From positions 124,001 to 188,000 of the forward strand of contig CAVRBT010000006.1 in assembly GCA_963719275.1 (NCBI GenBank): DNA of 64,000 bases, given 5' to 3'. The notes under the pieces were generated by a model that was not told where the DNA came from, did not search any database, and saw only the letters and a program-made list of their open reading frames with translations. The DNA comes from AC-32 sp963719275. GTDB lineage: Bacteria > Actinomycetota > Thermoleophilia > Gaiellales > Gaiellaceae. Below are positions 50,543-59,462 of the stretch, one piece after another (position 1 is the first letter of the stretch; each line of letters opens with the position of its first letter). The translations under genes and the position numbers were made by a program.

Positions 50543-51518
50543 CGAGCCTCCGCAGGGTCTCCTCCTTGGGCAGGGCCGCGATGACTGTCCAGAGCTCGGG
50601 GCCGCGCTCGCGTCCGGTCAGCGCCAGGCGCAGCGCGCGCAGGTCGCCGCCGACGGCCTTGAGCTCGCGCAAGAGCTCCTTCGGGTCGGCGTTGCCGTTC
50701 GCGCGCTCGAGCAGCTCCCGAAACCGTCGAATTGTCGCCTCTGATCCTGGAACGCGTAGCGTGGCCGGCCCCAGGATCACGGCCGCGTAGTCGCGCGCCT
50801 CGTTCAGGTCGCGCGCGCCTCGCAGCGCCGGAGCGAGCTCGACCGGTGCGCCTACGCGCGCCGCCAGCTCCTCGTCGTCCAGCGCGCCGATCGCCTCGAT
50901 CGCCAGGCGCCGGATGCGCGGCAGGTCGTAGTGCACGTCGTGCCTCGGCACGCCGAGCTCCTCCAGGTACGCGCGCACCGCCTCCGCGGGGATTCCGCCC
51001 TCGCGCAGGGACGCAACGGTCGCGCCCTCCGCACGCTTGGACAGCTTCTTGCCGTCCTCGCCGAGGATCAGCCCGTGGTGGTCGAACTCGGGCGGCGTCG
51101 CCCCGAGCGCCTCGAACAGCCGCCGGTGCAGCTCCTCGTTCGGCCGGTGGTCGTTCCCGCGGACGACGTGCGTGATGCCGAAGTCCACGTCGTCGACCAC
51201 GCTCGCGAGGTGGTACGTGGGCGTGCCGTCGTCGCGGACGAGCGTCGTGCCGTCAAACCGCTCGCCGAGCCGTGCGGCAGCCTCGAGGTGCCGTTCGCGC
51301 CGCTCGCTCTGCCGCACCGGGCCCTCGTCCCACTCGATCCCGAGCCATTCGAGGTCGCGCAGCAGCTCATCCTCGCCGCCGGGGATGTTGCGCGCAGGGT
51401 CGGTGTCGTCGATCCGCAGCAGCATCCAGCCGCCCAGCGAGCGGTTGGCGACCGCGCTGAGCGCGTTGCCGACGTGCAGCGAGCCCGTCGGGCTGGGTGC
51501 GAAGCGGGTGCGCCTCAT
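50529..51518 (-). CDS. gltX: Glutamate-tRNA ligase, compact form
   Basis: 329 residues, far shorter than the 450-490 of most GluRS. The HIGH region is RFAPSPTGSLHVGNALSAV, HVVRGNDHRPNEELHR lies in the core, and KLSKR is present. The C-terminal part still ends with LRLALTGRERGPELWTVIA, a GluRS tail motif, so it is not the Glu-Q type enzyme; much of the anticodon-binding region seems reduced. It probably charges tRNA-Glu and perhaps tRNA-Gln. ATG with TAGATT 7 nt upstream. Confidence 0.87.
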
Positions 51519-51525
51519 GACGCGG

Positions 51526-51531
51526 AATCTA
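51526..51531 (-). promoter_or_regulatory. -10 element for gltX
   Basis: TAGATT, 7 nt before the gltX ATG; overlaps the stop codon of the peptidase gene. Confidence 0.6.
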
Positions 51532-52800
51532 GCGCCCTGGGCGATAGGCGAGCGCGGCCGCGAGCACGGGATCCTTGCCGCGGAAGAAGGCGCGGGAGCC
51601 GAGCGGCACCGTGAGCTTCGGTTCGATCGCGACGCGCTGGTCGGTGGCGAAGCTCTTCTGCCAGTACCTCCCGGCGACCTCGACGTTGAGGCCTGCGGTC
51701 GGGAGGTCGACCCCGGCCGCGTCGCCGTAGAGGTTCGGGCTGCCGCCGGAGGTCTCGCCGATAAAGACCGCCCTCGTCTTGCGCTCGAGCTCGGTGATGA
51801 AGTTCTGCGCCGCCGAAAACGTGCTGCGCGAAATCAGGACGACGAGCCGGCCGCGCCGGTTGACCGACTTCGAGCGCAGTGCGCGCAGGAGGTCGACGTA
51901 GGTGTGGTTGTCGCCGCCGGGGTTGAGCCGCACGTCCACGATCACCCGGCGAACCTTCTTGCGCTTCGCCAGCCGCAGGACCTGGCGACCCTCGGCGAAG
52001 GTCGACCCGAGGGTGAAGTTGTAGCCGACGAACACCGCGCGGCCACTGGCGATCGTGGTCACGTAGTGGTCCTGGCCACGGCGGCGCAGGTACAACGGCG
52101 CCGGTCGCCGCGGGAGCGCGTAGACGAACCCCGGGAACGCCGGCTCCATCAGGCGCAGGTACCGCGCCGCCGTGACCGGTGCGAGCGTGACGTCGGTCGC
52201 AGCGGCACCCGGCTTCTGCAAGGTGAACCGCGCGGGGCCCGTGCCGCCGCGCAGGCCGAGGCCGTGCAGCACCTCGGTGGTGAGCATGAAGCTCATGAAG
52301 CGGTCGGTCCGCGTCGCCTCGTTGTCGCGAGGGACGAGCGGCCGTACCTGCTGCTCGAGCGCGTCCGCGGAGAGGCCGTCGATCGCGAGCAGCTTCGAGC
52401 CGACGAGCGAGCTGTGGCCCGGCGCCGCGACCACAAAGAGACCGTCGCTGAACTTGTAGAGGTAGAGCGGGAAGAGGTGCAGCACGCGCCGGTGCGACGA
52501 GTCGAGCGGGAAGATCCCGGAGTGCCCGTCGCGCTCGCCCAGCAGGCACGTAAAGCGCATCAGCTCGACGAGCAACTGGTCGGGCGAAAGCATCGGCGCG
52601 CGGGCGGCCAGGTTGTCGGCAGCCGCCTGGAAGGCGGGCCCCGGGGTCGCGTGGAACGGGCTCGGGTGGATCTCCTGGATGCGCTGCATCAACATCCGGA
52701 CGTCGTCGGCCGCCGTCGTGGCGGCGGGGTTCGCGCGCTGGGCCGCGCCGGCTGCGACGGCCACAGCCGCTGCGAGAATCGCGAGCAAGATCCGGTGCAC
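51529..52800 (-). CDS. Secreted S41-family peptidase-like protein
   Basis: 423 residues. A signal peptide (ILLAILAAAVAVAAGAA) is followed by an N-terminal helical region (IQEIHPSPFH, GERDGHSGIF). The tail-specific protease fold follows, with VIVDVRLNPGGDN, the catalytic Ser in SRSTFSAAQNF and GETSGGSPNLYGD. No PDZ domain is clear. It would act outside the membrane; substrate unknown. GTG start, divergent from the XRE-cupin gene. Confidence 0.85.
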   Translation of the reverse strand: MHRILLAILAAAVAVAAGAAQRANPAATTAADDVRMLMQRIQEIHPSPFHATPGPAFQAAADNLAARAPMLSPDQLLVELMRFTCLLGERDGHSGIFPLDSSHRRVLHLFPLYLYKFSDGLFVVAAPGHSSLVGSKLLAIDGLSADALEQQVRPLVPRDNEATRTDRFMSFMLTTEVLHGLGLRGGTGPARFTLQKPGAAATDVTLAPVTAARYLRLMEPAFPGFVYALPRRPAPLYLRRRGQDHYVTTIASGRAVFVGYNFTLGSTFAEGRQVLRLAKRKKVRRVIVDVRLNPGGDNHTYVDLLRALRSKSVNRRGRLVVLISRSTFSAAQNFITELERKTRAVFIGETSGGSPNLYGDAAGVDLPTAGLNVEVAGRYWQKSFATDQRVAIEPKLTVPLGSRAFFRGKDPVLAAALAYRPGR

Positions 52801-52807
52801 GAGGCAG

Positions 52808-52813
52808 ACTTTA
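52808..52813 (-). promoter_or_regulatory. -10 element for the S41 peptidase gene
   Basis: TAAAGT, 7 nt before the GTG at 52800. Confidence 0.5.
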
Positions 52814-52835
52814 CCAATACTAAAATCCGTTTGCC

Positions 52836-52841
52836 TAGACT
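52836..52841 (+). promoter_or_regulatory. -10 element for the XRE-cupin gene
   Basis: TAGACT, 6 nt before the GTG at 52848, in an AT-rich patch shared with the divergent peptidase promoter; a natural site for control of both genes by the XRE-cupin protein. Confidence 0.55.
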
Positions 52842-52847
52842 TACATC

Positions 52848-53420
52848 GTGACGACAGCTCCCCAGACCGAACTCAGAATCGGCTCGCGGCTGCGGGCACG
52901 GCGGCTCGAACTCGGGCTCACAATCGCCGAGGTCGCCGAACGGGCCGGGCTCACGGCGGGGTTCATCAGCCAGCTCGAGCGCGACCTCACCTCCGCCTCG
53001 CTGTCGTCGCTGTACCGCATCTGCGCGGTGCTCGGGATCCGGGTCGGGAACCTCGTCGACGACGTTCCCTCGGGCCGGCTGATCCGGCGCGAGGAGCAGG
53101 CACGGCGCTCGCTCGCGATGGGCGACGCCGAGCATCTGCTGTTGAGCTCGCGCGACGAGCGGCGCTTCCACGTGACCGAGTCGCACATCCCGCCGGGTGG
53201 CAGCGCCGGCGAGGAGCTCTACACCCTCCCGGCCGACGTCGAGCTCGTCTACGTGCTGCGTGGGTCGCTAGAGCTGCGGGTCGGCGACGAGACGCATGTG
53301 CTCGAGGAAGGCGACACCTTCAGCTACTCGCCGCGCGACCCGCACACCTGGCGCAACCCGTCCGGCACGGACGAGGCAGTCGTCCTGTGGACCGCGCTCC
53401 CTAACCCGTACGCGGCCTGA
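52848..53420 (+). CDS. XRE-family regulator with C-terminal cupin domain
   Basis: 190 residues. The HTH is LRARRLELGLTIAEVAERAG followed by LTAGFISQLERDLTSASLSS. The C-terminal cupin barrel has HIPPGGSAGEELYT, VLRGSLELRVGDETHVLEEG and the DPHTWRNP motif. Such HTH-cupin proteins often sense small metabolites such as polyamines or amino acids. Followed directly by the second dispersed repeat. Confidence 0.92.
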   Translation: MTTAPQTELRIGSRLRARRLELGLTIAEVAERAGLTAGFISQLERDLTSASLSSLYRICAVLGIRVGNLVDDVPSGRLIRREEQARRSLAMGDAEHLLLSSRDERRFHVTESHIPPGGSAGEELYTLPADVELVYVLRGSLELRVGDETHVLEEGDTFSYSPRDPHTWRNPSGTDEAVVLWTALPNPYAA

Positions 53421-53422
53421 CC

Positions 53423-53587
53423 AGGAGGGCTTGGCGAAACGACGGCTGTGCCGCCGGAACGCGCTGCTCGCCCCGATGCTGCGTCCTCAGTCGCACCCGT
53501 AGCCTCCGGCTACGGGCACTCCCTGCGTCCTTGCCTCGGAACGACCATCGCGCCCCGGCGACGAGCGGAGTTCCGCCAATCCCTCCT
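53423..53587. repeat. Dispersed palindromic repeat, copy 2 (inverted relative to copy 1)
   Basis: The core 53459-53548 matches 7943-8031 on the opposite strand with about five differences. The two ends are imperfect inverted repeats of each other: AGGAGGGCTTGGCGAAAC on the left and, reading inward from the right, AGGAGGGATTGGCGGAAC. It fills the space between the stop codons of two convergent genes and could also terminate both. Confidence 0.85.
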
Positions 53588-54050
53588 AGAGCTCGATCGA
53601 GTAACCGACGTCGATCGGGTTCGGAGGGAACGGCACGACCCGCGTCTCTCCGTTCTCCTGCCAGCCGAGCCGCTCGTAGAAGCGCCGCGCGCGATCGTTG
53701 CGCTCGAGCACCCAGAGGTGGCAGCGCGTCCCGCCGGCGGCGCGCTGTCGCGCAAGCACCTCGTCGTGGAGGCTGCGGCCGACGCCGCGGCTCCACCACT
53801 CTGGCACGACGTAGAGCCCGTCCAGCCACTCGGCGCGTGCGCCGGCAACCCCGACGGCCGTCCCGTCCTCCTCGCAAACGAGCACGGAGACCGAGGGGTC
53901 GTCCAGGAAGCTCTGCCAGCGCTGGATGATCTCGCCCATTGGGAACGGGTAGAGCTCGGGCGGGAAGATGTGCGCGTTTGCGGTGAGTGACGCGTCGCGC
54001 TGGATCGCCGCGAACGTCTCGGCCTCGTCCGGCCACGCCTCCCTGATCAA
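53586..54050 (-). CDS. GNAT-family N-acetyltransferase
   Basis: 154 residues. ETFAAIQRDASLTAN begins the fold, LYVVPEWWSRGVGRSLHDEV is the acetyl-CoA-binding motif A (RGVG), and LWVLERNDRARRFYERLGWQ is motif B. The TTG start overlaps the stop of the hydrolase gene (TTGA). Substrate unknown. The stop codon touches the repeat end. Confidence 0.9.
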   Translation of the reverse strand: MIREAWPDEAETFAAIQRDASLTANAHIFPPELYPFPMGEIIQRWQSFLDDPSVSVLVCEEDGTAVGVAGARAEWLDGLYVVPEWWSRGVGRSLHDEVLARQRAAGGTRCHLWVLERNDRARRFYERLGWQENGETRVVPFPPNPIDVGYSIEL

Positions 54051-54802
54051 CGGCCGTGGCGCTCGATGAAGTCGAGCACCCGCCCCCACGCGTCCTCCGA
54101 GGCCGCGGCGAACTCTTCCTGCTTGCGGTCGAAAAAGCTGTGCGGCGCGCCCTCGTACACCACGAGCTCGTGCTCGACACCGGCGTCCGCAAGCGCCCGC
54201 TCGAACGCCTCGTTCTGGTCGGCCGTGATGTTCTGGTCGGCGCCTGCCTGCAAGGCGAGGATCGGCGCCTCGATCTGCCCGGCGAGCTGCTCGGGCCCGG
54301 GCTTGCCGTCGGCCGACCTGCCCGGACGGCCGTAGAAGCCGATCGCGCCGGTGAGGCCGTGACCGGAGGCCGCGGCGAGCCACGAATGGCGCCCGCCCAT
54401 GCAGAAGCCGACGGTGAAGAGAGAGCGGACGCCGAGCGAGCGCAGATGCTCGACCGCGGCGCGTACGTCCTGCTGGATCTCCTCGGGCGTCACGGCCTCG
54501 ACGTGCGGCCCGCGGTCGAAGTCGTCGCCCCGCTTCTCGGCGCCGGCGGTGCGGCCGAAGTAGTCGAACGCGAGCGCCGTGTAGCCGCGCTCGGCGAAGC
54601 GCAGGGCCAGCTCCTCGTAGAAGCGGTACAGCCCCCGCACATCGGGGAGGATCACCACACCGGTCTCGGACGGCTCCTCGGGAGTCGCGAGGAACGCGGC
54701 GAAGCGGTTGCCGTCGGACGCCTTCAGCACGAGGTCGTCGTGCGAGACGGCGGCGCCCGAGATGACCGGAATGGGCGGCGAGGAGTCGGACTCGAAGCAC
54801 AC
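54047..54802 (-). CDS. Dienelactone hydrolase family protein
   Basis: 251 residues, alpha/beta hydrolase. GVVILPDVRGLYRFYEELAL is the oxyanion and N-terminal region, the nucleophile is Cys in VGFCMGGRHS, an Asp follows in LQAGADQNITADQ, and the His is in YEGAPHSFFD. These enzymes hydrolyse cyclic or ester substrates. GTG start; coupled to the GNAT gene. Divergent from mutY, with interleaved promoters. Confidence 0.9.
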   Translation of the reverse strand: MCFESDSSPPIPVISGAAVSHDDLVLKASDGNRFAAFLATPEEPSETGVVILPDVRGLYRFYEELALRFAERGYTALAFDYFGRTAGAEKRGDDFDRGPHVEAVTPEEIQQDVRAAVEHLRSLGVRSLFTVGFCMGGRHSWLAAASGHGLTGAIGFYGRPGRSADGKPGPEQLAGQIEAPILALQAGADQNITADQNEAFERALADAGVEHELVVYEGAPHSFFDRKQEEFAAASEDAWGRVLDFIERHGR

Positions 54803-54817
54803 GGCCGGGGCGGAGTC

Positions 54818-54823
54818 TAGGGT
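54818..54823 (+). promoter_or_regulatory. -10 element for mutY
   Basis: TAGGGT, 7 nt before the GTG at 54831. Confidence 0.55.
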
Positions 54824-54830
54824 CTCGCGC

Positions 54831-55508
54831 GTGAGGGAGGCGCTCCTGCGCTGGTACGGCGAGCACGGCCGCGACCTGCCCTGGCGACGGACGCGCGACC
54901 CCTACGCGATTCTCGTCTCGGAGGTGATGCTGCAGCAGACGCAGGCCTCACGGATCGTGCCGCGCTGGCTCGCCTGGCTCGAGCGCTGGCCATCGGTGGA
55001 GTCACTGGCGGCGGCGCCTACGGCCGACGTGATCCGCGAGTGGCAGGGGCTCGGCTACAACCGGCGCGCGGTCAGCCTGCAGCGGGCGGCGGAGGTCGTG
55101 GCGGAGCGCGGCTGGCCCGACGACCTGACTGAGCTGCCGGGCGTCGGGCGCTACACCGCCGACGCCGTTGCCTGCTTCGCCTTCGGCCGCGACGTGCTGC
55201 CGGTGGACGTGAACGTGCAGCGGGTGCAGGAGCGCAGCGGCGGGACCTTCGACCACACGTGCGCGCAGGCGCTGATGGACCTCGGCGCGACGGTGTGCAT
55301 CGCGCGGGTACCGCGCTGTGTCGAGTGCCCCCTCGCCGACGCGTGCCCGTCTCGCGGCAAGCGCTTCGAGCCCGAGCGCAAGCAGGGCCCCTTCGAGGGG
55401 TCGTTCCGCCAGCGCCGCGGCGCAGCCCTACGCGCGCTGCTGAACGGCGTCGATCCCGGCGACGAGGAAGCCGTCGCAGCGCTGGCCGCCGACGGGCTCG
55501 TGCCCTAG
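54831..55508 (+). CDS. mutY: A/G-specific adenine glycosylase, short form
   Basis: 225 residues, lacking the C-terminal NUDIX-like 8-oxoG recognition domain of full MutY (usually 300 or more). The HhH-GPD core is complete: LPWRRTRDPYAILVSEVMLQ, ELPGVGRYTADAVACFA and the catalytic Asp in PVDVNVQRV. The [4Fe-4S] cluster Cys pattern is Cx6Cx2Cx5C (CIARVPRCVECPLADAC). It removes A opposite oxidised G; specificity may be relaxed without the C-terminal domain. Confidence 0.87.
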   Translation: MREALLRWYGEHGRDLPWRRTRDPYAILVSEVMLQQTQASRIVPRWLAWLERWPSVESLAAAPTADVIREWQGLGYNRRAVSLQRAAEVVAERGWPDDLTELPGVGRYTADAVACFAFGRDVLPVDVNVQRVQERSGGTFDHTCAQALMDLGATVCIARVPRCVECPLADACPSRGKRFEPERKQGPFEGSFRQRRGAALRALLNGVDPGDEEAVAALAADGLVP

Positions 55509-56209
55509 CTCGCCGCGGGGTGACGCATCCACACGTTCGGCTCGCGGTAGCTGCCGCGGTCCCGCTCGCGGTCGATCTCGACCGGAACCAACGCGCCTTC
55601 GACCACGTAGCTACCGCTCTCGGGGAACTCGAGGCCGCACCACTCCTCCAGCTCTGCGACCGTGCCTTCGGAGACCAGCGAGTCGGGCGCGAGGCCCACG
55701 ATCTCCGCCCCCGCGCGCTCGTGTGCGCGCAGCCACGGGTCGAACAGCAGCCCGTCGTCGCGCCGCCACTCGATGTAGCGCTCGATCGGCGTCAGCGGGT
55801 AGCGGTCCTTGAGCGTCGGCCGCACGGGCGCGAACAGATCCCAACCGCGCGAGCCCGCGAGGCCGCGCATGTGCTCGAGCATCACCTTCGACAGCCCGCC
55901 ACCCTGGTGGTCGGGGTCGATCAGGATCGCGAGCGCGCAAAGGCGGTCGGGCTCGCCGTCTCCGAACCCGTTCGTGAAGGCGTCGCGCCAACCCGGCGGG
56001 AGCCCCGAGACCGGGATCGAGTTTCCCTCCGCCAGGACGCGGCCGTCGTCGTCGACGAGCGCGAACTGGAAGTCCGGGCGCTCCTCGTAGAGCCGCCCCC
56101 AGTAGGCGTTCGAGATCGCGTCGTGGAAGACGATCTCCGGCCAGGCACGACGCAGCTGCTGGAAGGCCTCGCTCCCGCGGATCTCCGGCGAGACCGGGAC
56201 GATCTTCAC
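55505..56209 (-). CDS. GNAT-like acetyltransferase
   Basis: 234 residues. The fold core is FALVDDDGRVLAEGNSIPVS followed by CALAILIDPDHQGGGLSKVM, where QGGGLS is the acetyl-CoA pyrophosphate loop, and LEHMRGLAGSRGWDLFAPVR. The C-terminal half (YPLTPIERYIEWRRDDGLLF) is typical of a larger GNAT subgroup. GTG start overlapping the ispF stop (GTGA). Substrate unknown. Confidence 0.8.
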   Translation of the reverse strand: MKIVPVSPEIRGSEAFQQLRRAWPEIVFHDAISNAYWGRLYEERPDFQFALVDDDGRVLAEGNSIPVSGLPPGWRDAFTNGFGDGEPDRLCALAILIDPDHQGGGLSKVMLEHMRGLAGSRGWDLFAPVRPTLKDRYPLTPIERYIEWRRDDGLLFDPWLRAHERAGAEIVGLAPDSLVSEGTVAELEEWCGLEFPESGSYVVEGALVPVEIDRERDRGSYREPNVWMRHPAAS

Positions 56210-56673
56210 GTCAGCAGAGCGACAGCGACCGCGGCGAGGCCTTCACGACGGCCGGTGAAGCCGAGGCGGTCGGTCGTGGTCGCGCGGACGGCGATCAGGC
56301 CGGCCTCGACGCCCATCGCCTCGGCAAGGCGCGCCCGCATCGCTCCGCGGACGGGCGCGATCCGCGGATCCTCGCCGACGAGCACGCAGTCGGCGTTCGC
56401 GAGCTCGAAGCCGGCCTCGCGAACCTGCGCGTAGGCGCGCGAGAGCAGGTCAAGCGACGACGCGCCCTCCCACTTCGGCTCACCCGGCGGGAAGAGCGAG
56501 CCGATGTCACCCATCCCGGCCGCGCCCAGGAGGGCATCGATCAGCGCGTGCGCGATCACATCGCCGTCGGAGTGGCCGGCGAGCCCGCGGTCGGACTCGA
56601 GCTCGACGCCGCCGAGCACGAGCGGCACGCCCTCGACCAGCGCATGCGCATCGACGCCCAGGCCCACCCTCAT
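56206..56673 (-). CDS. ispF: 2-C-methyl-D-erythritol 2,4-cyclodiphosphate synthase
   Basis: 155 residues. The metal ligands lie in GVDAHAL and GGVELESDRGLAGHSDGDVI with AHALIDALLGAA, and ATTTDRLGFTGRREG is the CDP-binding segment. Fifth step of the MEP isoprenoid pathway. ATG overlapping the end of the small membrane gene (ATGA), two genes downstream of ispD. Confidence 0.95.
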   Translation of the reverse strand: MRVGLGVDAHALVEGVPLVLGGVELESDRGLAGHSDGDVIAHALIDALLGAAGMGDIGSLFPPGEPKWEGASSLDLLSRAYAQVREAGFELANADCVLVGEDPRIAPVRGAMRARLAEAMGVEAGLIAVRATTTDRLGFTGRREGLAAVAVALLT

Positions 56674-56984
56674 CGCATGACCTTGTCGAAATCGCGGGCG
56701 AGCTTCGGCAGGAGCGCCTGCCAGACGACGCTCTCGACCACGAGCAGCACGAAAGCGGCGAGGAACAGCCAGTGCCCGACGGACGGCGAGCCGAAGGCGG
56801 CGAAGGCGAGCGCGAGGCCGACCACGATCCACGCGACAGCGCGCTCGACAACCAGCAGCCACAACGCACGTGACGCCTCCTCGTCCTGCCGGCGGAGCCG
56901 CCGCGCCATCCGCACGAGCCACGCGATCCCGCCGACCGCGAACGCAGCGCCGACGGCCAGCAGGACGACGTCGCCGGGGCTCAC
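56670..56984 (-). CDS. Small three-helix membrane protein between ispD and ispF
   Basis: 104 residues from a GTG overlapping the ispD stop. Three hydrophobic segments: VVLLAVGAAFAVGGIAWLV, AVAWIVVGLALAFAAFG and HWLFLAAFVLLVVESVVWQA, with a basic loop RMARRLRRQDEE. No family recognised. Coupled on both sides, so it is made with the two MEP enzymes. Confidence 0.72.
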   Translation of the reverse strand: MSPGDVVLLAVGAAFAVGGIAWLVRMARRLRRQDEEASRALWLLVVERAVAWIVVGLALAFAAFGSPSVGHWLFLAAFVLLVVESVVWQALLPKLARDFDKVMR

Positions 56985-57655
56985 TCCTCCGCCACCCAGC
57001 TCTCGACGAGCGCGAGGTCGTCGGTGTCGGTCACCTTGAGCAGCCGTGGATCGCCCTCGACCCATTTCACGCGGCCGCCCTGCGCTTCCACGAGCGAGGC
57101 GCAGTCCGTCGCCGACGCGACGTCGCCCACAACCGCCCGCCGCAGTACCTCTGCCACGAACGCCTGCGGGGTCTGCACCGCGACGAGATCCTCCCGCGGC
57201 ACGGTCTCCAGGACGCGGTCGCCCTCCACGCGCTTGACCGTGTCCGCGAGCGGAACGGCCGGAACCACCGCGTCCCAGCCCTCGGAGAGGGGCGCGAGCA
57301 CTCGCTCGGTCACCTCCTCGGGCAGCAGCGGCCGGGCCGCGTCGTGAACGAGCACCGCCGCAGCATCGTCGGGCACATCCTCCAGCGCGAAGCGCACCGA
57401 CTCCGATCGCGACGCGCCCCCGGTCACCACCGAGTGCACCTTCGTCGCCACGATCTCCTCCGCTACCAGGATCGAGGGCTCCTCCCAGTCAGGAGGAGCC
57501 GCGATCACGATCCGGTCGATCCAGTCCGAGTTCTCCAGCCGCTCGAGGCTCTCCGCGAGCAGCGGCCGACCGCCGAGACGCGCGAACGCCTTCGGCCGAT
57601 CGGAGCCGAGCCGCTCGCCGCGTCCTGCCGCGGCCAGAACGGCCCAAACGCTCAT
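56981..57655 (-). CDS. ispD: 2-C-methyl-D-erythritol 4-phosphate cytidylyltransferase
   Basis: 224 residues. The CTP-binding loop LAAAGRGERLGSDRPKAFAR is at the N-terminus, VTGGASRSESVRFALE and VLVHDAARPL follow, and QTPQAFVAEVLRRA lies near the C-terminus. Third step of the MEP pathway. It lies 4 nt after carD and ends inside the small membrane gene's start. Confidence 0.95.
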   Translation of the reverse strand: MSVWAVLAAAGRGERLGSDRPKAFARLGGRPLLAESLERLENSDWIDRIVIAAPPDWEEPSILVAEEIVATKVHSVVTGGASRSESVRFALEDVPDDAAAVLVHDAARPLLPEEVTERVLAPLSEGWDAVVPAVPLADTVKRVEGDRVLETVPREDLVAVQTPQAFVAEVLRRAVVGDVASATDCASLVEAQGGRVKWVEGDPRLLKVTDTDDLALVESWVAEE

Positions 57656-57658
57656 GAG

Positions 57659-58177
57659 CTAGGCCGTTGCCGGAACCTTGGCGGTGGTCTTCTTGCCGCC
57701 CCGGGCGAGTACGCCGTCGAGCCACTCGGCGGCCTCTTCCTCGTCCATGTCCTTGGCGTACATGAGCTCGCTGGCGAGGATCTTCTTCGCCTTCACGAAC
57801 ATCTGCTTCTCGCCGGTCGAGAGCCCCTTCTCGTGGTCGCGGAGCGAGAGGTTCCGCACCACCTCGGCGAGCTCGAAGATATCGCCGGTCTTCATCTTGT
57901 CGCGGTTGTGCTTGAAGCGGCGGTTCCAGTTCTTGGGCATCGTCGTGCCGTTGCCCGTCAGGGCCTTGAGCACCTTCGAGACCATCTGCTCGTCGATGAC
58001 CTTCCGCAGTCCGCAACGGTCGGCGTTGTCGGTTGGGACGTTCACCGTCATGTCGTTGTGCAGGATCTTGATCGTCAAGTATTCGCGCTTCTCCCCGAGC
58101 ACCTCGCGCGACTCCTTCTTGACCACCGTTCCTGCCCCGTGGTGTGGATACACCACCTTGTCACCGACCTTGTACAA
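57659..58177 (-). CDS. carD: CarD-family transcriptional regulator
   Basis: 172 residues. The N-terminal RNA-polymerase-interacting Tudor-like domain is VGDKVVYPHHGAGTVVKKES through VPTDNADRCGLR. The C-terminal helical DNA-binding domain has KNWNRRFKHNRDKMKTGDIF and LSTGEKQMFVKAKKILASEL. In actinobacteria CarD stabilises open complexes at rRNA and other promoters. TTG start with a GGGAGG site 8 nt upstream, so it has a real leader. Confidence 0.95.
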   Translation of the reverse strand: MYKVGDKVVYPHHGAGTVVKKESREVLGEKREYLTIKILHNDMTVNVPTDNADRCGLRKVIDEQMVSKVLKALTGNGTTMPKNWNRRFKHNRDKMKTGDIFELAEVVRNLSLRDHEKGLSTGEKQMFVKAKKILASELMYAKDMDEEEAAEWLDGVLARGGKKTTAKVPATA

Positions 58178-58215
58178 CGCCTAGCCTCCCGTGTCGTCGT
58201 GGCTTTCCGTAGCGA

Positions 58216-58257
58216 CGCCGGCGGGTTCTGCTTCCGCCGGCGAACCCTGGAAGGGTA
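58216..58257 (-). promoter_or_regulatory. carD leader: hairpin and -10 element
   Basis: On the minus strand TACCCT (58252-58257) precedes a 9-bp hairpin (CGCCGGCGG/CCGCCGGCG, 58216-58242), about 40 nt before the carD start. The hairpin may stabilise the leader or terminate read-through from disA. Confidence 0.45.
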
Positions 58258-58307
58258 GCAAAAATCGCTGGAAACGGCCACTTTTTGCGGAAAAGTCCTG
58301 CTCAGAG

Positions 58308-59462
58308 CTAGATCTGCAGGTAGCGGTCGACCAGGTTGTGCTCCTGGAGCCGCCTCAGGCCCTCCCTGATCTCGCGCGCGCGGACGCTGCCGACGCCCTC
58401 CACCGCCTCGAGCTCCCGCTGCGAGGCCCGCACGACGCCGTCCAATCCGTCCAGCGTTGCCACTACTCGTTTCACCACGCCGTCGGGCAGGCGGGGGATG
58501 TGCGAGAGCACGCGGTAGCCGCGCGGCGCGACCGAGTGGTCGAGCGGATTCACCGTGGCGGGGTAGCCGAGCACCGCGAGCAGCTCGAACTCGAGCAGCT
58601 GGTTGTAGGGCAGGCCGGCCAGCGCCTCGAGGCCCTCCTGCGTGCGCTCGGCGCCGCCCTCGGCGTGGTAGTCGTAGACGAGTGCGGCCTTCTCGTCCGG
58701 CACGTCGGCGACGAGCTCCTCGAGCTGCATCCGGATCAGCCGGGCCTCCTCGCCGAGCTCGACGCACGCCCGCTCGATCTCCTCGGCCATTCGCGTCGTC
58801 AGCTCCGCGCGCTGCACCGTGACGAGCACGTCGTCGAGCATGACCGCGTTCTGGAACTCGAGCGCAGTCAGGCGCGTCAGCACCTGCTCGAGCCGGGCGC
58901 GGTAGGTCTCCAGTGTCGCCAGCGCCTGGTTCGTCTTCGCGAGCACGTCCGCGATCGGCTCCAGCTGGTAGCGGCTGTGCCCGACGAAGACGGTCACCGT
59001 CTCGCGCTGCTGCGAGATCGAGATCACGAGCGCCTCCGTCTGCTTCGCGACGCGCTCGGCCGTGCGGTGGCGCGTTCCGGTCTCGTTGGACGGGATCGTC
59101 GGGTCCGGCATCAGCTGCACGTTCGCGTGCGCGAGCCTTGACACCGACTCGTTGACGATGATCGCGCCGTCCATCTTCGCCACTTCGTAGAGCAGCTGCG
59201 GCCTGAACTGGGCGTCGAGCTGAATCCCGCCGCTGAAGAGGAACGCGAGCTCCTTCGGGTCGCCGATCACGATCAGCGCGCCCTCGCGCGAGCGGATGAT
59301 GTCATCGATCGCCGAGCGCAGGTCGGTGCCGGGGGCGATCCGCGCTACGGCGGCGAGGATCTTGGGGTCGAGGCGCGGATCGTGCTGCGTCGGCTGGCGG
59401 ACGATGCCGAGCGGCGGCGGGATCCGCGGGCTGGTCCTATCCTCCCTCGGCTCGCTCTGCAT
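58308..59462 (-). CDS. disA: Diadenylate cyclase DisA (DNA integrity scanning protein)
   Basis: 384 residues. The DAC domain has the DGA motif in EVAKMDGAIIV and RHR in ETGTRHRTAER. A helical spine follows, then a C-terminal helix-hairpin-helix (LEAVEGVGSVRAREIREGLR) for branched DNA. It makes c-di-AMP and pauses at recombination intermediates. The start lies 26 nt inside radA, its usual partner and regulator. Confidence 0.96.
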   Translation of the reverse strand: MQSEPREDRTSPRIPPPLGIVRQPTQHDPRLDPKILAAVARIAPGTDLRSAIDDIIRSREGALIVIGDPKELAFLFSGGIQLDAQFRPQLLYEVAKMDGAIIVNESVSRLAHANVQLMPDPTIPSNETGTRHRTAERVAKQTEALVISISQQRETVTVFVGHSRYQLEPIADVLAKTNQALATLETYRARLEQVLTRLTALEFQNAVMLDDVLVTVQRAELTTRMAEEIERACVELGEEARLIRMQLEELVADVPDEKAALVYDYHAEGGAERTQEGLEALAGLPYNQLLEFELLAVLGYPATVNPLDHSVAPRGYRVLSHIPRLPDGVVKRVVATLDGLDGVVRASQRELEAVEGVGSVRAREIREGLRRLQEHNLVDRYLQI

